Of a stretch of 64,000 bases of DNA, positions 1 through 11,973 are shown one piece after another. This stretch comes from Larix kaempferi (Eukaryota; Streptophyta; Pinopsida; Pinales; Pinaceae). The number at the start of each line of letters is the position of its first letter. The first letter of the stretch is position 1. The notes below the pieces were generated by a model that saw nothing but the letters and a program-made list of their open reading frames with translations, ran no database searches and had not been told where the DNA came from. The stretch lies in contig BSBM01000299.1 in assembly GCA_027924585.1 (NCBI GenBank), forward strand, positions 32,402,501 to 32,466,500, written 5' to 3'. The translations under genes were made by a program, and so were the position numbers.

Positions 1-1205
1 TGAACACATTAATCATAATAACACTGAAGGAATTTATGTTGAGTTAAACAACTAGTCTTCTGAAAATTTACGCACTGTACACGATTTAAAATCTGAGTTA
101 AAAGTTGTTAAAGAAGAAAATGAACGGATCCTTAGGTACAGGAAGAGTTACAATAGAATTTAAAAGGAAACTGTTATAGTGATGAAAGAGACAGAAAATC
201 AGAATTTAAGGCTGATTCTGAAATAATGTCCCACCAACATAAGCATAAGAAAACAAGAAATGATAAAAGGAACAGTTACTCACCCTCTAAATCTAATTCA
301 AGTAATGAAGATATAAATTATGACAGCAGCAATGGTGAATGTTGTTCTAAAAATAGAAAACATAAGCATCATGAACAGATTACTGGGGAATTTAAAAAGA
401 TTAAGCCACCTACTTTTAATGGCGAAAGTGAGAAGGGTGAGACAGCAGAAGCTTGGCTGTCTGGAATGAAAAAGTACTTTAATATTTATGACTACTCTTC
501 TCAACTGAAAGTCAAGATGGCTATTTATAATCTGACCAGGAAGGCAGATATCTGGTGGCAGGATCTTAAAAGAATCAAGAGCATAAAATAAAAAGAAGTA
601 ACTTGGACTATGTTTAAAAGTTTGTTTAAAAAGAAGTTTTTGTCGGAACAGTACTTTGAAGATAAGTCAAAAGAGTTTTACGATTTAAAGTTGGGTACAA
701 TGGACATGAAAGAACTGTGCAGCAAGTTCCTTAGCTTGCTAAGGTTCGTGCCCTACATGGTTGAGGAAAAGCCTTAAGTGCAAAGGTTTCTCAATTGTTT
801 ACCTTTTAATATAAAAGATCGTATTAAGTATGATAATCCTTCCACTTTGGAAGAAGCCATGAGGAAGGCAAATTTTTTGTTTTGATCAAAACAGAAAAAG
901 AGAAGGAACAACTGGCTGGAAGAATAGTAAGACTAATCAGTATGACTATAAAAAGAAGAATTTTAATCAGAATGCTGGAGGTTTTAAGAAAAATTTTAAT
1001 AACATAAATTTTCCTAATAATTACCAGAATAATGCATCTTAGAACTCTACTGCTACAAGAAATGTACCTAATAATAATAATCACAGCAATAACAATAACA
1101 ATAAAAACAGGTATGCTGAACAGAAAGGACCCATAAAGTGCTATGAATGTGGCGGACCACATAAGAGATCAGATTTCCCACGCAACAAGAGGATAGCCAA
1201 CAATA
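1..1205 (+). pseudogene. gag (capsid/nucleocapsid) of Tekay copy 1, broken
   Basis: Gag would form the particle that packages element RNA. The first 225 bases match the acidic, Asn/Glu-rich N-terminus of copies 2 and 4 but contain stops. The longest open piece, 226-591, carries the retrotransposon gag core: a PPTFNGE motif, then AEAWLSGMKKYF and a WW pair. In-frame stops follow near 588, 776 and 1038, and an extra T near 880 shifts the frame. An Asn-rich linker (about 1060-1115) precedes the zinc knuckle at about 1139-1185. That knuckle reads C-x2-C-x3-H-x4-F, so the last zinc ligand is Phe instead of Cys. The product would not be functional. Confidence 0.88.
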
Positions 1206-1213
1206 TTCATACT

Positions 1214-4200
1214 ATGCAAGCAGAACCTACAGTTGGAGATATCGCAAGAGAAATTCCCAAGATAAATGCAGCATTGGAGAACCGTCAAGCGGACCATCAA
1301 AAATCCATGGTCGAAATTGAGGGTATGATACAAAACGCGTCTATTTCTATTTTAATAGATCCAGGTGCAAATCTAAGTTATATTTCACCTACTTTAGTAA
1401 ATCGTTGCAAGTTAAAAACAGAGAAATTTGATTATTCATGGTTAGTTCGGCTTGCAACAGGAACTAAAAGAAAGGTTACACATTATGTCAAGAGTTGTGA
1501 AGTATTTTTAAATCAGCTAAAAACTCAAGTTAATCTGAATGTTTTACCCTTAGGTTCATATGATTTGTTGATAGGCATGGATTGGCTTGAACAGCATAGA
1601 GTTATACTAAATTGTTATGATAAATCTTTTACACGTGTAAATAATGAAGGTTATTCAGAAACAATAAAAGGAATTCATAGGTAGATTTCAGTAAGGCAGA
1701 TTTCTGCATTACAAGTAAAGAGAGCTGTCAGAAAAGGTTGTAAATTGTTTGTTGTTAATGTTGTTAATGATGAGTGTACATCTAAAAAAGACAAGTTAAA
1801 ACTAGAGGATATTCTCATCCTTAGGGACTTTTCTGATGTATTCCCGGAAGAAATTCCAGGATTACCTCCGAAAAGAGAACTTGATTTCACTATTGAGTTA
1901 GTACCTGGTGCGGTACCAAACTCAAAGGCCCCCTATAGGATGAATATTCTGGAGTTAAATGAGTTAAAATCTCAGCTGAAAGAATTAATAAATAAAAACT
2001 GCATAAGGCCCAGTGTGTCCCCTTGGGGAGCACCAGTAATTTTTTGTTAAAAAGAAGGACGGTACCATGAGTTTGTGCATTGATTACCAACAGCTTAATA
2101 AAATGACAATTAAAAACCAGTATCCCTTACCCCACATAGATGATCTATTTGATCAAGTATGCGGAGCAGAGATATTCACTAAAATTGAATTAAGGTCGGG
2201 TTATCATCAAGTCCGGATAAAAGACATGGACATATTCAAAACTGCATTCAAGACGCATTATGGACACTACAAGTTCGTAGTTATGCCTTTTGGGCCAACC
2301 AACGCGCTGGCAGTGTTCATGTGTTTAATGAACAATGTTCTGCATAAATATTTGGATAAGTTCGTAGTGGTATTCATTGATAATATCCTGGTTTACTCAA
2401 AAACTAAAGAAGAGCATGACGAACATTTAAAAATCATTTTACAAGTACTTAGAGATCATCAGCTTTACGCTAAGTTCAGTAAGTGTGATTTCTATAAAGA
2501 TAAAATTCAGTATTTGGGTCATATAATTTCTAAAGATGGTATTTATGTTGATCCTGATAAAATAAAAGCAATAAATGAATGGCCTTTCCCTAAAGATGTA
2601 ACTGATGTATTGTCATTCATGGGAATAACAGGGTATTATAGAAAGTTTATTGAAGGGTTCTCTAGAATTGCTAATCCCATCACTTCTTTGCAGAAGAAAG
2701 GGAAGAAATTCATATGGAATCAAAAGTGTCAAGACAGTTTTAATAAGTTAAAATAATTGTTAACTAGTGCACCCATCTTAAAAATTGCAGATCCTAATAA
2801 GGATTTCGTTTTATGCACGGATGCATGCAACGAAGGACTTGGATGGGTCTTAAGTCAAGAAGGTCATGCAATTGCTTTTGAGTCAAGGAAGTTAAAAATA
2901 CATGAAAATAATTATGCAACGTATGATCTTGAGTTGGAAGCCGTGATACATGCTTTAAAAATGTGGCGCCATCACTTGATTGGAAGAAAATTCATTTTAA
3001 TGACTGATAATAAGGGCTTAAAGTATTTACTGGATTAAACAAATCTTAACGCAAGGCAAGCTAGGTGGTTAGCTTTCTTTAGCGAATAGGATTTTGAGAT
3101 CCATCACATTAATGGAAAGGAGAATAAGGTTTCTAATGCATTGAGCAGAAATGCTAGATTGAGTTTTCTAGAAGCAATCAATACTTTTAAAACTGATCTG
3201 GAAAATCACATCGAAGAAGGAATCAAGCAAGACGAAAATTACCAAAACTTACATGATAAAGTGGCTGAAAATTCATCTGAAAATGTTATAACGGATTACA
3301 ATATTAATGAAAAAGCCTTCTTAACTTATAAAAACAGAATTTATGTGCCTAATTTTTCGAAGGTTAAGTTCTTGATTTTAGATGAACTTCACAAGAGTCC
3401 TTATTCAGGGCATCCTGGTTATCAGAAAATGATAACTATGTTAAGAAAGCAGTATTTTTGGCCCAACATGAAGAGTGAAGTTGTTGAATATATAGCTAGA
3501 TGCTTTGATTGTCAGACTATTAAAGTTGAACATCAACATCCAGCTGGGCTATTGGAGCCCTTACCAATTCTAGAATGGAAATGGGAAATTATAAGCATCG
3601 ACTTTATTACAGGTTTGCTTGAAGATCAGAAGCAAAATGATTCAATTATGGTTGTTGTTGATAAAGTTAGTAAAGCTGCTCATTTTATTCCTGTTAAAAC
3701 TACTTTCAAGGCTTGTAACATTGCAGATATTTTCATGAAGCAAATTTTTTGCTTGCATGGAATTCCAAAGGTAATTATTTCAGACCGAGACTCTAAGTTC
3801 ACAGATAACTTTTGGACAGCACTGTTTAAAGGATTAAATACTAAATTAAATTTCAACACTTCTTTCCACCCACAAACTGATGGTCAAACAGAAAGAGTAA
3901 ATCAGATTTTGTAAAGTATGTTAAGATTGTATGTTAAAGATCAACCATCCGAGTGGGAAGATTACTTGCACTTAGCAGAATTTTCCTACAATAATAATTA
4001 TCAAGCATCTACTAAGTTAAGTCCATTTGAAATTTTGTATGGAAGGAAATGTTGTACTCCAATTTCTTGGGATAATCCTGTAGACAAATTGATGTTAGGA
4101 CCAGATTTATTGAAAGAAATGGATCTAACCGTGAAACAAGTTCAAGGTAACTTAAAAGTTTCCCAAGATCAGCAGAAAAGCTATGCTGATTTGAAATGCA

Positions 4201-4451
4201 CTGAAAGAGAATTTCAAGTAGGAGACCATGTTTTTATAAAGGTAAAGCCCAAGAAATGTTCTTTGAATCTTGGGAGCTATGCTAAATTAGAACCAAGGTA
4301 TTGTGGACCATTCAAAATCCTATCAAGGATAGGAGTTGTTGCATATCAATTGGCATTGCCATACAATTTAAAAATCCACAATGTTTTTCACGTTTCTGTT
4401 TTAAATAAGTATGTGCACAATGCTACTCATGTGTTGAATTGGAATGACATA
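1214..4451 (+). pseudogene. pol (protease-RT-RNase H-integrase) of Tekay copy 1, broken
   Basis: Protease (about 1214-1684) has the motif LIDPGANLSYIS, with Asp at 1358-1360. RT runs from about 1930 to 2750 and includes [23 protein letters not shown] and a catalytic box FIDN at 2373-2384, where the second Asp of the usual (F/Y)xDD is Asn. RNase H (2757-3140) keeps TDA and LMTDNKGL. Integrase (3141-4451) has the HHCC zinc finger (HPGYQKM, then CFDC), the catalytic SDRDSKF and QTDGQTERVNQ, and the GPF-type C-terminal region. Breaks: TAG after 1681, an extra T near 2044, TAA at 2754 and 3036, a frameshift near 3080 and TAA at 3912. The RT substitution alone predicts loss of activity. Confidence 0.93.
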
Positions 4452-4652
4452 TAGGTGGAACCCGAAGGAGATTTTCAAGTGGAACCGGACTGTATTCTCG
4501 ACTGGAGGGAAATTATGCTTCGGAATCACACCATAGGGCAGGTAAAGGTGCAATGGAAGCACCTTAGCCCTGATGAAGCTACTTGGGAACTGGAAAGTAA
4601 TATGTGGGCAACATATCCAATTCTGTTCCATGAGGAACTTGATGATGAATAA
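4452..4652 (+). pseudogene. chromodomain segment of Tekay copy 1, behind an in-frame amber codon
   Basis: This is the C-terminal tail of the integrase. It reads ILDWREIMLRN, VKVQWKHLSPDEATWE and LESNM, ending TAA at 4650-4652. This is the chromodomain of plant chromoviruses, known to steer integration through chromatin marks. The TAG at 4452-4454 separates it in frame from the integrase. Copy 2 has TAG at the same codon, while copy 3 has CAG there (35409-35411). Apart from the TAG the segment is open and well conserved, including the aromatic residues W and W(E). It would be translated only by read-through or as a separate fragment. Confidence 0.85.
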
Positions 4653-4663
4653 GCAACATCGAG

Positions 4664-4691
4664 GACGATGTTGAGCTTAAGAGAGGGTGTT
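4664..4691 (+). promoter_or_regulatory. polypurine tract next to 3' LTR, Tekay copy 1
   Basis: A purine-rich AAGAGAGGGTG sits just before the LTR start TGTAACAT. The same position holds AAGTGGGGGTG in copy 2 and AAGTGAGGGTG in copy 3. This is where plus-strand DNA synthesis is primed in LTR elements. Confidence 0.6.
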
Positions 4692-7600
4692 TGTAACATA
4701 CCCTTTTAGCTAGAAAACATTTTGTGTTAGCAAACATTATTATAACTTTTATTATAAAGTTTCATGTTGGACAGGTGTCCAAGGATGACTGTAATTTGCA
4801 CGATATATTATTATTAAATACATAAAATAGGAGGCAAACACCTAAGAGGACTGTTTAAAGAGTGGTTACTGATCCACTAGGTTGAATGGAATCTGGGGTA
4901 GAAGGCAATGGACAAGTGGCGGCATCATGATGCAACTAACTAGTTGTTGGCATGGGACAACTCCCTTGAAATGTGGTCATAGGGCCCTGAAAGATGGAAC
5001 TCGAGCTTGAGGCTCATTTATTCCAAACTGACCACTAAAAGACCTAGGAAGTCTATATAATAGAAATCAAATATTGAACTGAGGTTCATCACTTTTCCTA
5101 ACGAGGAAATTTACCTTGGGGTTTTGCTGTGTTTGCACCCAAGAGATTTGATGAGGGGATATGCTATGTTGTTGATCATGTTGTGATTCTGCCAAACTCT
5201 TATTGAGTTCAGGAGGTTGATGCTGAGTGGAGAAGGAATTTTATTTCAGGAGGTTGATGCTGAGTGGAGAAGGCATTTTATTTCAGGAGGTTGATGCTGA
5301 GTGGAAAAAGCATTTTTGAGTGCCTTGCTTCTACACAGATTCCACCCACTTATTGGGTTAGTAATCAGGCTCAGGGGTTCACTAGAAGTCAGCAGTGGAG
5401 CTGCTTCTTCCTCAGCAGGTTGGGAGGAACAGGCCTCCTTGGGTGTTTGTCGGCCCTATCGTCTTTTACAAGTTCTATTGTCTTATCTATTTTTAGTTTA
5501 AAAGTTTTGTTATCTATTTTTTTATATTTTAAAGTTCTGTTATCTACTAGTCTTTACTGTTTATTTCAGTTTTCCTGAAGAATTTTATAATTCTATATAA
5601 ATCGAAATGATTGAATAAAATAGTCTCTGCATTTTTCCCCATGTAAAAAGGAACAACATCGTACTCTAGTACAGAGCCAGATTAAGTTAGATAGATATGA
5701 TAGGAAAATTTTCCAAGATGATAGAAGTACCATTCTATATATTTAGTTAATTTATCTACTGATAATAGTTAGTATAATTTTTGCATACCTTTACATTACT
5801 GTTTTATTTCCATATTTTACTTCATCAAATAGAAATTAATTGTCTTAAAAGATTATCACTGTTCTTTATAATTATTATTGAGATCATTGTTGAAAACAAA
5901 ATTTATAAATGATTGCTTAATCTCATCATAACAGAACTGATATATCATTTCGATTTTGAAGTTAGGGTTTATAGGTTTCCATTTATTTTCTTCTCAAGTT
6001 TAGTGTAACTACTGTTATTTCCATTATTGCACACACAGAACAGATAAGCAAACAAAAGTCTCTTATCACAAACCTAGGGTTACATATTCCACATGTTTCC
6101 TATAGCCATAAATTAAAATACACAAATGCAAATTTTCTACAAAGTCGAGCTAGTTAAATGAGCTCTCTGTCATTTCATTATTTTACTAACAATAGACAAA
6201 CCAAACATATTTTATCAAAATCATTACTGTAGGTCGAATAGATTAATTTCAAATATTTTTACCAAGGTTTAAGATATTATACGAATGTAGGAGCAGAGTC
6301 AAACAAAATTACAGATACGAGTTGATGCCGAAAACATATCAACGAGCACATCAACATCTATATATTTTAGGCATGACCAAACCCTAACTCCTGACGAGTT
6401 TTTAAATCGAAATCACAAACATTTCATACAAATCGATGATGAGGCATTTAGGCCAAAGCCATCACTTATATTAACGCATAACCATTGATTAACAGTAGCA
6501 GCATTTTTCATTATACACTTAGCATACGATTCTTTTCCCAAACATTTAAACATTTTCATGAGTTCACAGTCCATAAAGAAACAAAAGCAACAGGTGTGAT
6601 TCAAACCTAGTTGCACAATCATTTTCCTTTTACATTAAATTCAAAAGCATAGGTCTATGAAAATATAAACTCTTTCCATTTTATGAATCGATGAGTGACT
6701 GGTTGGCTCACAGGCCAAGCCTCAAACCTACAAACACAAAACAGTCATGGCAACATAGTTTTGTAAATAATCTTCTTATTTCAACCGAGTTTGAAAACTC
6801 TTTAAACGGAGGAACATTGCTAAGTTCAAAACATAGGACCCAAACCCTATACATTAACATATCAACTATTACATCGACTCTGCAAACCAAGAAGCAACCT
6901 AACACAGGCGTAACAAGAAACAACCCAGATTTTCAACCACGATTTCCAGAACAAGCGTTACAAATGTTTGCCATGAATCTGCTAGGAGAACCTATGAGGG
7001 TTTGCCATTGGGGCTTACCAATTTAATTCGCGTGCTATCCATTGCCATCTAACCAAGCACTGTGAATACAGAACGATGGCAGTACCTGCCACATGAACGG
7101 CAAGGAGTTAGCAACGATTTCAAATGAATGTTGACAAATCAAAAAAATGTATTACATAAACTTTGAAACGAGATGACTTACCTTGCTTTTAGAAATCGAA
7201 TGGAATGCTTCTTGCTTCCAAATCCTTCAACCAATGCAACAAGGTGACATGCAACTGAACCATAACCAAGCTCGGAGTCAAAATTCTCACCACTCACCTA
7301 AACTGTCACTTGACGAAAGCCACAAGGCTTCATCGCTACACATTCAACAAGCTTAAGCACTTACACAATAGTTTCACAATACAATTACAGAGAATGGAGG
7401 CACAGTGCCATCCACAACTGCCCAGGGTCGAGCCGTGTAAACCAGCGGCTTGTCGGCCTCTTCCCCAAACGAAAAACACAAAATGAATGCATGAAGGCAA
7501 CAATAACGCTATGGCAAGATTGACTTAGGTTTTTACACATCTCAACGATCGAGACAATGATATCAACGATCAAGATTGAGCCAACAAGCTACGTTAGTAC

Positions 7601-9080
7601 CAAGGCAGAGATACGACCAAACAATAATCAATAACCTCATTTAATAACCAAAACAGTCGGATGCCATATCACTGAGGGCTAAGCTTACAGCTCAGTGAAG
7701 CATCACCATTTATTACCACTATTATCACATGGATCAAGAACACGTAAGTGCCAACTTATCAACCACTAACATTGCACAGGATCCCATTTAATGCTGATAT
7801 CTCACATAGCAATCTGCCAGACTCTCGAGTGCAACGACATTAAATTCATATTAGCATCGAGTTATGGTGACAGAGAAATTCTCGGGATGGTATCACTACT
7901 ATACAACTGTAACACAACCATGATATAAGTTATCAAACCATAGGATATGTATATCAATACCATAACACAACGATGCATAGTTCTAACCATAAGATAGTAT
8001 CATGACATTTCATTCACGCTAAGAGCGTTAACTTTGTGCTAAGTTAACATAGTATATATGCATTGCACATTCGAGCCATAGGGTTTACATAAGATGTTTT
8101 CCAATGATATTCGCATAGTTTCCATAGGTTATCAAAACAAAGGAATCGATATATTTTATATATAAAGCATGTATTAGAAATCAATACATTGCTTTAGTAT
8201 TGTAGGCACTACCACAAAGTTTAACTTTTAACACATGCATTACAATTATAATAGCTAGGCCACTTACATAAGGTTAATGTAAGGTGAATCTAACCCTCAC
8301 ACTATATAGAAAGCTAGGGTTTGAAACCAATCCTATGTGTCGCATGTGATTATATCTAGTAGCATATTGTCATAAGATGACACAACAGAACATCATCACT
8401 TTAGCATTTCAAGACTTATTACATTGCAACTATCATTTCCAGGAGTCACTTAATTCTAATGGTGACACTATCTTGTTGGGGTCATTCATAAGATCAAACT
8501 TGTCGCATTTTCAGACTGATAAACTAAGCTGTAACACCACTAATCCTACCAACATATACAACGAGTAGAGTGTATAACATTGCTAGCAAACAATACAAAT
8601 ATTACTATAAAGATGATACAAGTTGACGAAGTTAAACCGAAGTTACATACCATTGGCATCTTCATGCACAGCAGATTATACAATTATCTTAAACATAGAG
8701 ACGACAAGCTGAAGCTTATAACTTGTCTTGTAAAAACTAGAATTACTCTGTTACCTTACCTGCAGATCTACGAAAGAAAGCATCCAATGCTTTAGCTTTC
8801 AAAGCTAAGTAAACCCAAAGGCACCCGGTAGGAACCCCTTCAGAAATATGCAAACAATTCATCAGTAATGTCACCATATCATTACGCATAATGAAATAAA
8901 CATTGTTCTGTCGCATCTTATTTACAACCAAGTACATTTTTATGTTTAAAAATAAATACAACAATTTTATGAAGCAGTTATCATCTATTAGTTAATTAAT
9001 TATCATTCCGGAGATGGCATTTATCTTATAAAATAGGCTATATAAAAAAAAAAATATTTTGCGATTTTTTGGATGTTACA
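4692..9080 (+). repeat. 3' LTR of Tekay copy 1, 4389 bp
   Basis: It starts TGTAACATACCC and ends GGATGTTACA, so the ends form the inverted repeat TGTAACAT/ATGTTACA. It aligns in outline with the LTRs at 17904, 26876 and 35649. Shared blocks include the CAAGGATGACTGTAATT motif near the 5' end, the GTGCCTTGCTTCTACACAGA block (here about 5317), the GGTTGGGAGGAACA block (about 5420) and a GCTAAGTAA motif near the 3' end (about 8803). Overall it is clearly more diverged from them than they are from each other. No protein-coding gene is seen inside; the short ORFs are not conserved between LTR copies. Confidence 0.9.
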
Positions 9081-10530
9081 ACAAGCTACCTAAATCTAGT
9101 AGAGGTACTGATAGCTCTATGGTTGAGCTCACTAGCTTAGCAATTCCTTCCTTTCTATTACCTTGAGAGCTTGATAAGCCCATTTTTTTATTGGCTTGGC
9201 TGATATGTGGTATATCCTTGGCTATATGTGATTTTGTTGTTCGCTTTTCCTCGTGGAAATCATGCCCAACTCAAGGGTTGCAGCTATGTTGAGAGATTGC
9301 AGAGCAAAGTTATCCTATGGTTGGGTGGAACATTGAATTTGCATAACCAATTGCTCGGTACAACTTCATATCAAGATAAGTATTCTCTTGTATTAATTAT
9401 GCAATATCTTTAATTGATGAGTGTGAGAATTAAGCTTCTGTATCAATAATGTGCGTGTGTGTGTGGATGGAGTTTACTTGTGTTATTATTTGTATTATGT
9501 ATTTATTTGCATGAATTTGTAAAATGAATATGGGGAAATATTGGGAAGCTTGAATGTAGTTTCATGTCCCCTCCTTTAAGTCGGATTGATGAAAGGGGAC
9601 GTGACAACTTAAATCGGATTATTCAATATATACTCTTATATATTTACAAAAAATATATCAAACAATAATAAAAACAATAGGTTTACTACATTGTATATGT
9701 AAAAATTATAATGAACTTTCTTATGATGTTATAAATTGTGAATATGGATCCTAATTACCCAATAATCTCTTAGTAAAAGGGCTTGGTTCATGATTTCAAA
9801 GATGGTAAAAGTCAAACATAAAATCTTCTAATGAATTTAGTGAATTAGTGGCTTAAAACAATTTATTTCATTAAATAAATAAATAATTTCAAAATAAACA
9901 TTTAACAATGTTTATATCAACTAATTAATTAAAAATAATTAATTTCATTAGAAATCAATACGATAATAAAAAAATTAATTTCATTAGAAATCAATACGAT
10001 AATAAAAATATTTATAAATTCCTTTCCTTTTATGATGGAAGAACAATAATGATATCACTAAAAAACAAAATTATCTCTTGGATACTAGTTTTATTCTAGC
10101 TTTATTCAACGTGATAAAAACAAAGCAAATTTGTAAACCATGGAACTTAACTTTACTTAGTAATAAACTTATTAATATGTAAAACAAGATATTTACATTT
10201 ATATATTAATATGATGTTAATAAAGATCACATTTCTTAATCAATATATAACTAAATTTAAGTATAATAAATATTTATCTAATAAAAATAATTATAAATTC
10301 TAAGACATAATTTTATAAACTTATGACTTTTTTTTAAAATTCTACCATCCTTTCATGATTTCAAAGATTAAATTACAAATCAAATTTACTATTTTCAGAT
10401 TTACTCACTCACATATAACATTAAGACTATATAGCAATATACTAGATTTATCTTAAAACTAGAGAGGGATCCATTTTTAACATGTGCTTAATAAATTTGA
10501 GGATCCAAGTTTAACATGTGCTTAATAGAT
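9081..10530. other. spacer without a recognised gene
   Basis: The first 530 bases have moderate GC and a short ORF (9207-9413, plus) that resembles nothing I recognise. A PPT-like GGGGACG occurs near 9595-9603, so this may be the eroded end of another element. From about 9610 the sequence becomes strongly AT-rich with no coding signal. Near 10475-10530 a TTAACATGTGCTTAATA motif is repeated, leading into the tandem array. Confidence 0.6.
9937..10008. repeat. 36-bp direct duplication
   Basis: AATTAATTTCATTAGAAATC plus the following bases occurs at 9937 and again at 9973, near-perfectly in tandem. This is probably replication slippage in AT-rich DNA. Confidence 0.85.
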
Positions 10531-11690
10531 CTTGGTTTAACATGGAGTTATGTTGGTTTTAATTTTTTTATTATAAGGCAACATTATTTTTCTTAATTAC
10601 TTTTTATTTTTTATAATTAATGAGCCCACATGGAAATGTAACATGAGAAAAGTGACAACTACTCTGAATACAATAATCATTTCAATAGATCTTGGTTTAA
10701 CATAGATTTATGTTGGTTTTAATTTTTTATCATAAGGCAACATTATTTTTCTTAATTACTTTTTATTTTTTATAATTTATGAGCCAACATGAAAATGTAA
10801 AGTGAGAAAAGTAACAACATCTCCCCCAAACTCAATTGTAAACACCTGGCTACTCTCATACAATAATCATTTCAATAGATATGGGTTTAAAATGGATTTA
10901 TGTTGGTTTTAATTTTTTATTATAAGGCAACATTATTTTTCTTAGTTACTTTCTATTTTTTATAATTTAGGAGCCGACATGAAAATGTAACCTCAGAAAA
11001 AAGTGACAACATCTCCCCCAAACTCAATTGTAAACACTGGGTACAATAATAATTTCAATAGATCTCGGTTTAACATGGATTTCTGTTGGTTTTAATTTTA
11101 TATTATAAGGTAACATTATTTTTCTTAATTACTTTTTACTTTTTATAATTTATGAGCCCACATAAAAATGTAACCTTAGAAAAGTGACAACATCTCCCCC
11201 AAACTGAATTGTAAATACGTGGCTACTCTCATACAATAATCATTCTACTCTCATACAATGATCATTTCAATAGATCTCGGTTTAACATGGATTTATGTTG
11301 CTTTTAATTTTTTTATTATAAGGCAACATTATTTTCTTAATTACTTTTTATTTTTTATTTATTTTCTTAATTACTTTTTATTTTTTATAATTTATGAGCC
11401 GACATGAAAATGTAACAAGAGAAAAGTGACAATATCTCCCCCAAACTGAATTGTAAACACCTTGCTACTATCGATACAATAATCATTTCAACAGATCTAG
11501 TTTAACATGGATTTATGTTGATTTTAATTTTTTATTATGAGGCAACATTATTTTTTTAATTACTTTTTATTTTTTATAATTTATGAACCCACATGAAAAT
11601 GTAACCTTAGACAAGTGGCATCTCCCCCAAACTGAATTGTAAAGACCTGGCTACATGGCTACAATAATCATTTCAAAATAGATTACAAAA
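10531..11690. repeat. six-unit tandem array, 160-221 bp per unit
   Basis: The landmark GGTTTAACATGGATTTATG, with small changes, recurs with its preceding CT at 10531, 10691, 10881, 11064, 11276 and 11497. The spacings are 160, 190, 183, 212 and 221 bp. Most units then carry TTATAAGGCAACATTATTTT, TTTTTATAATTTATGAGCC, an ACATGAAAATGTAAC motif, CATCTCCCCCAAACT and CAATAATCATTTCAATAGAT. Length differences come from small internal deletions or duplications; for example, a TATTTTCTTAATTACTTTTT block is doubled near 11330-11380. The array ends about 280 bp before the ATG of the only candidate host gene. The units encode no protein that I can see. Confidence 0.85.
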
Positions 11691-11831
11691 CACACCACCT
11701 TAACTATATCTATATGTTCATAATTGTGAAGCCTTAAGATCACAAACAAGGTCTTATGAAATTGCGAAGACTTGAGTTCACAAACTAAGAAACGAAGATA
11801 ACAGGTCTTTTAGGTGACTTGGGTTTGAGAA

Positions 11832-11930
11832 GATATTACGTATCTCTGGTTTGGTTCAAGGGATCTCTGTTTTGGTTTAGGCTGGTTTGGTTTGTTATTA
11901 GATATTAGGTATCTCTCGTTTGGTTCAGGC
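11832..11930. repeat. promoter-proximal direct repeat, 69-bp spacing
   Basis: GATATTACGTATCTCTGGTT at 11832 recurs as GATATTAGGTATCTCTCGTT at 11901. Both are followed by TGGTTCA, and other GGTTTGG/TTTTGG motifs lie between. The repeat sits 45-140 bp upstream of the ATG at 11974, so it may fall in the promoter or 5' UTR. No TATA box is convincing. Confidence 0.7.
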
Positions 11931-11973
11931 TGTCCCGATCTAACATTGAAGGATTGCTTCATAGAATATCACT

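Larger units (their letters stand above)
1..9080 (+). mobile_element. Ty3/gypsy Tekay/Del chromovirus, copy 1 (5' end outside window)
   Basis: A single plus-strand retroelement fills this stretch. In order it has the late part of gag, protease, reverse transcriptase, RNase H, integrase and a C-terminal chromodomain, then a purine-rich tract and one long LTR. The domain order with a terminal chromodomain defines chromoviruses, and the very long LTR fits the Tekay/Del lineage. The 5' LTR, primer site and gag start lie left of base 1. Coding is broken by many stops and frameshifts. This copy is more diverged than the three at 17904-40820, so it is probably an older or separate insertion. The expected 5-bp target duplication would be ACAAG (9081-9085), but the left flank is not visible. 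Confidence 0.93.

Noticed and set aside
298-504. Minus-strand ORFs opposite gag (also 22348-22578, 31731-32384, 40077-40307)
   Set aside because: Shadows of the gag frame; hydrophobic composition comes from the complement of Lys/Glu/Asn codons.
4401-4631. Minus-strand ORF (and 26561-26827) opposite the chromodomain
   Set aside because: Complement of the conserved chromodomain coding sequence.
7385-7573. Various 60-110 codon ORFs inside the long LTRs (for example 6691-7026, 18140-18376, 27071-27271, 36217-36414)
   Set aside because: Reading frames are not kept between the four LTR copies, so they are chance ORFs.
9590-9612. Purine tract plus TGACAAC as another LTR boundary
   Set aside because: No second LTR copy, primer site or inverted terminus supports it.
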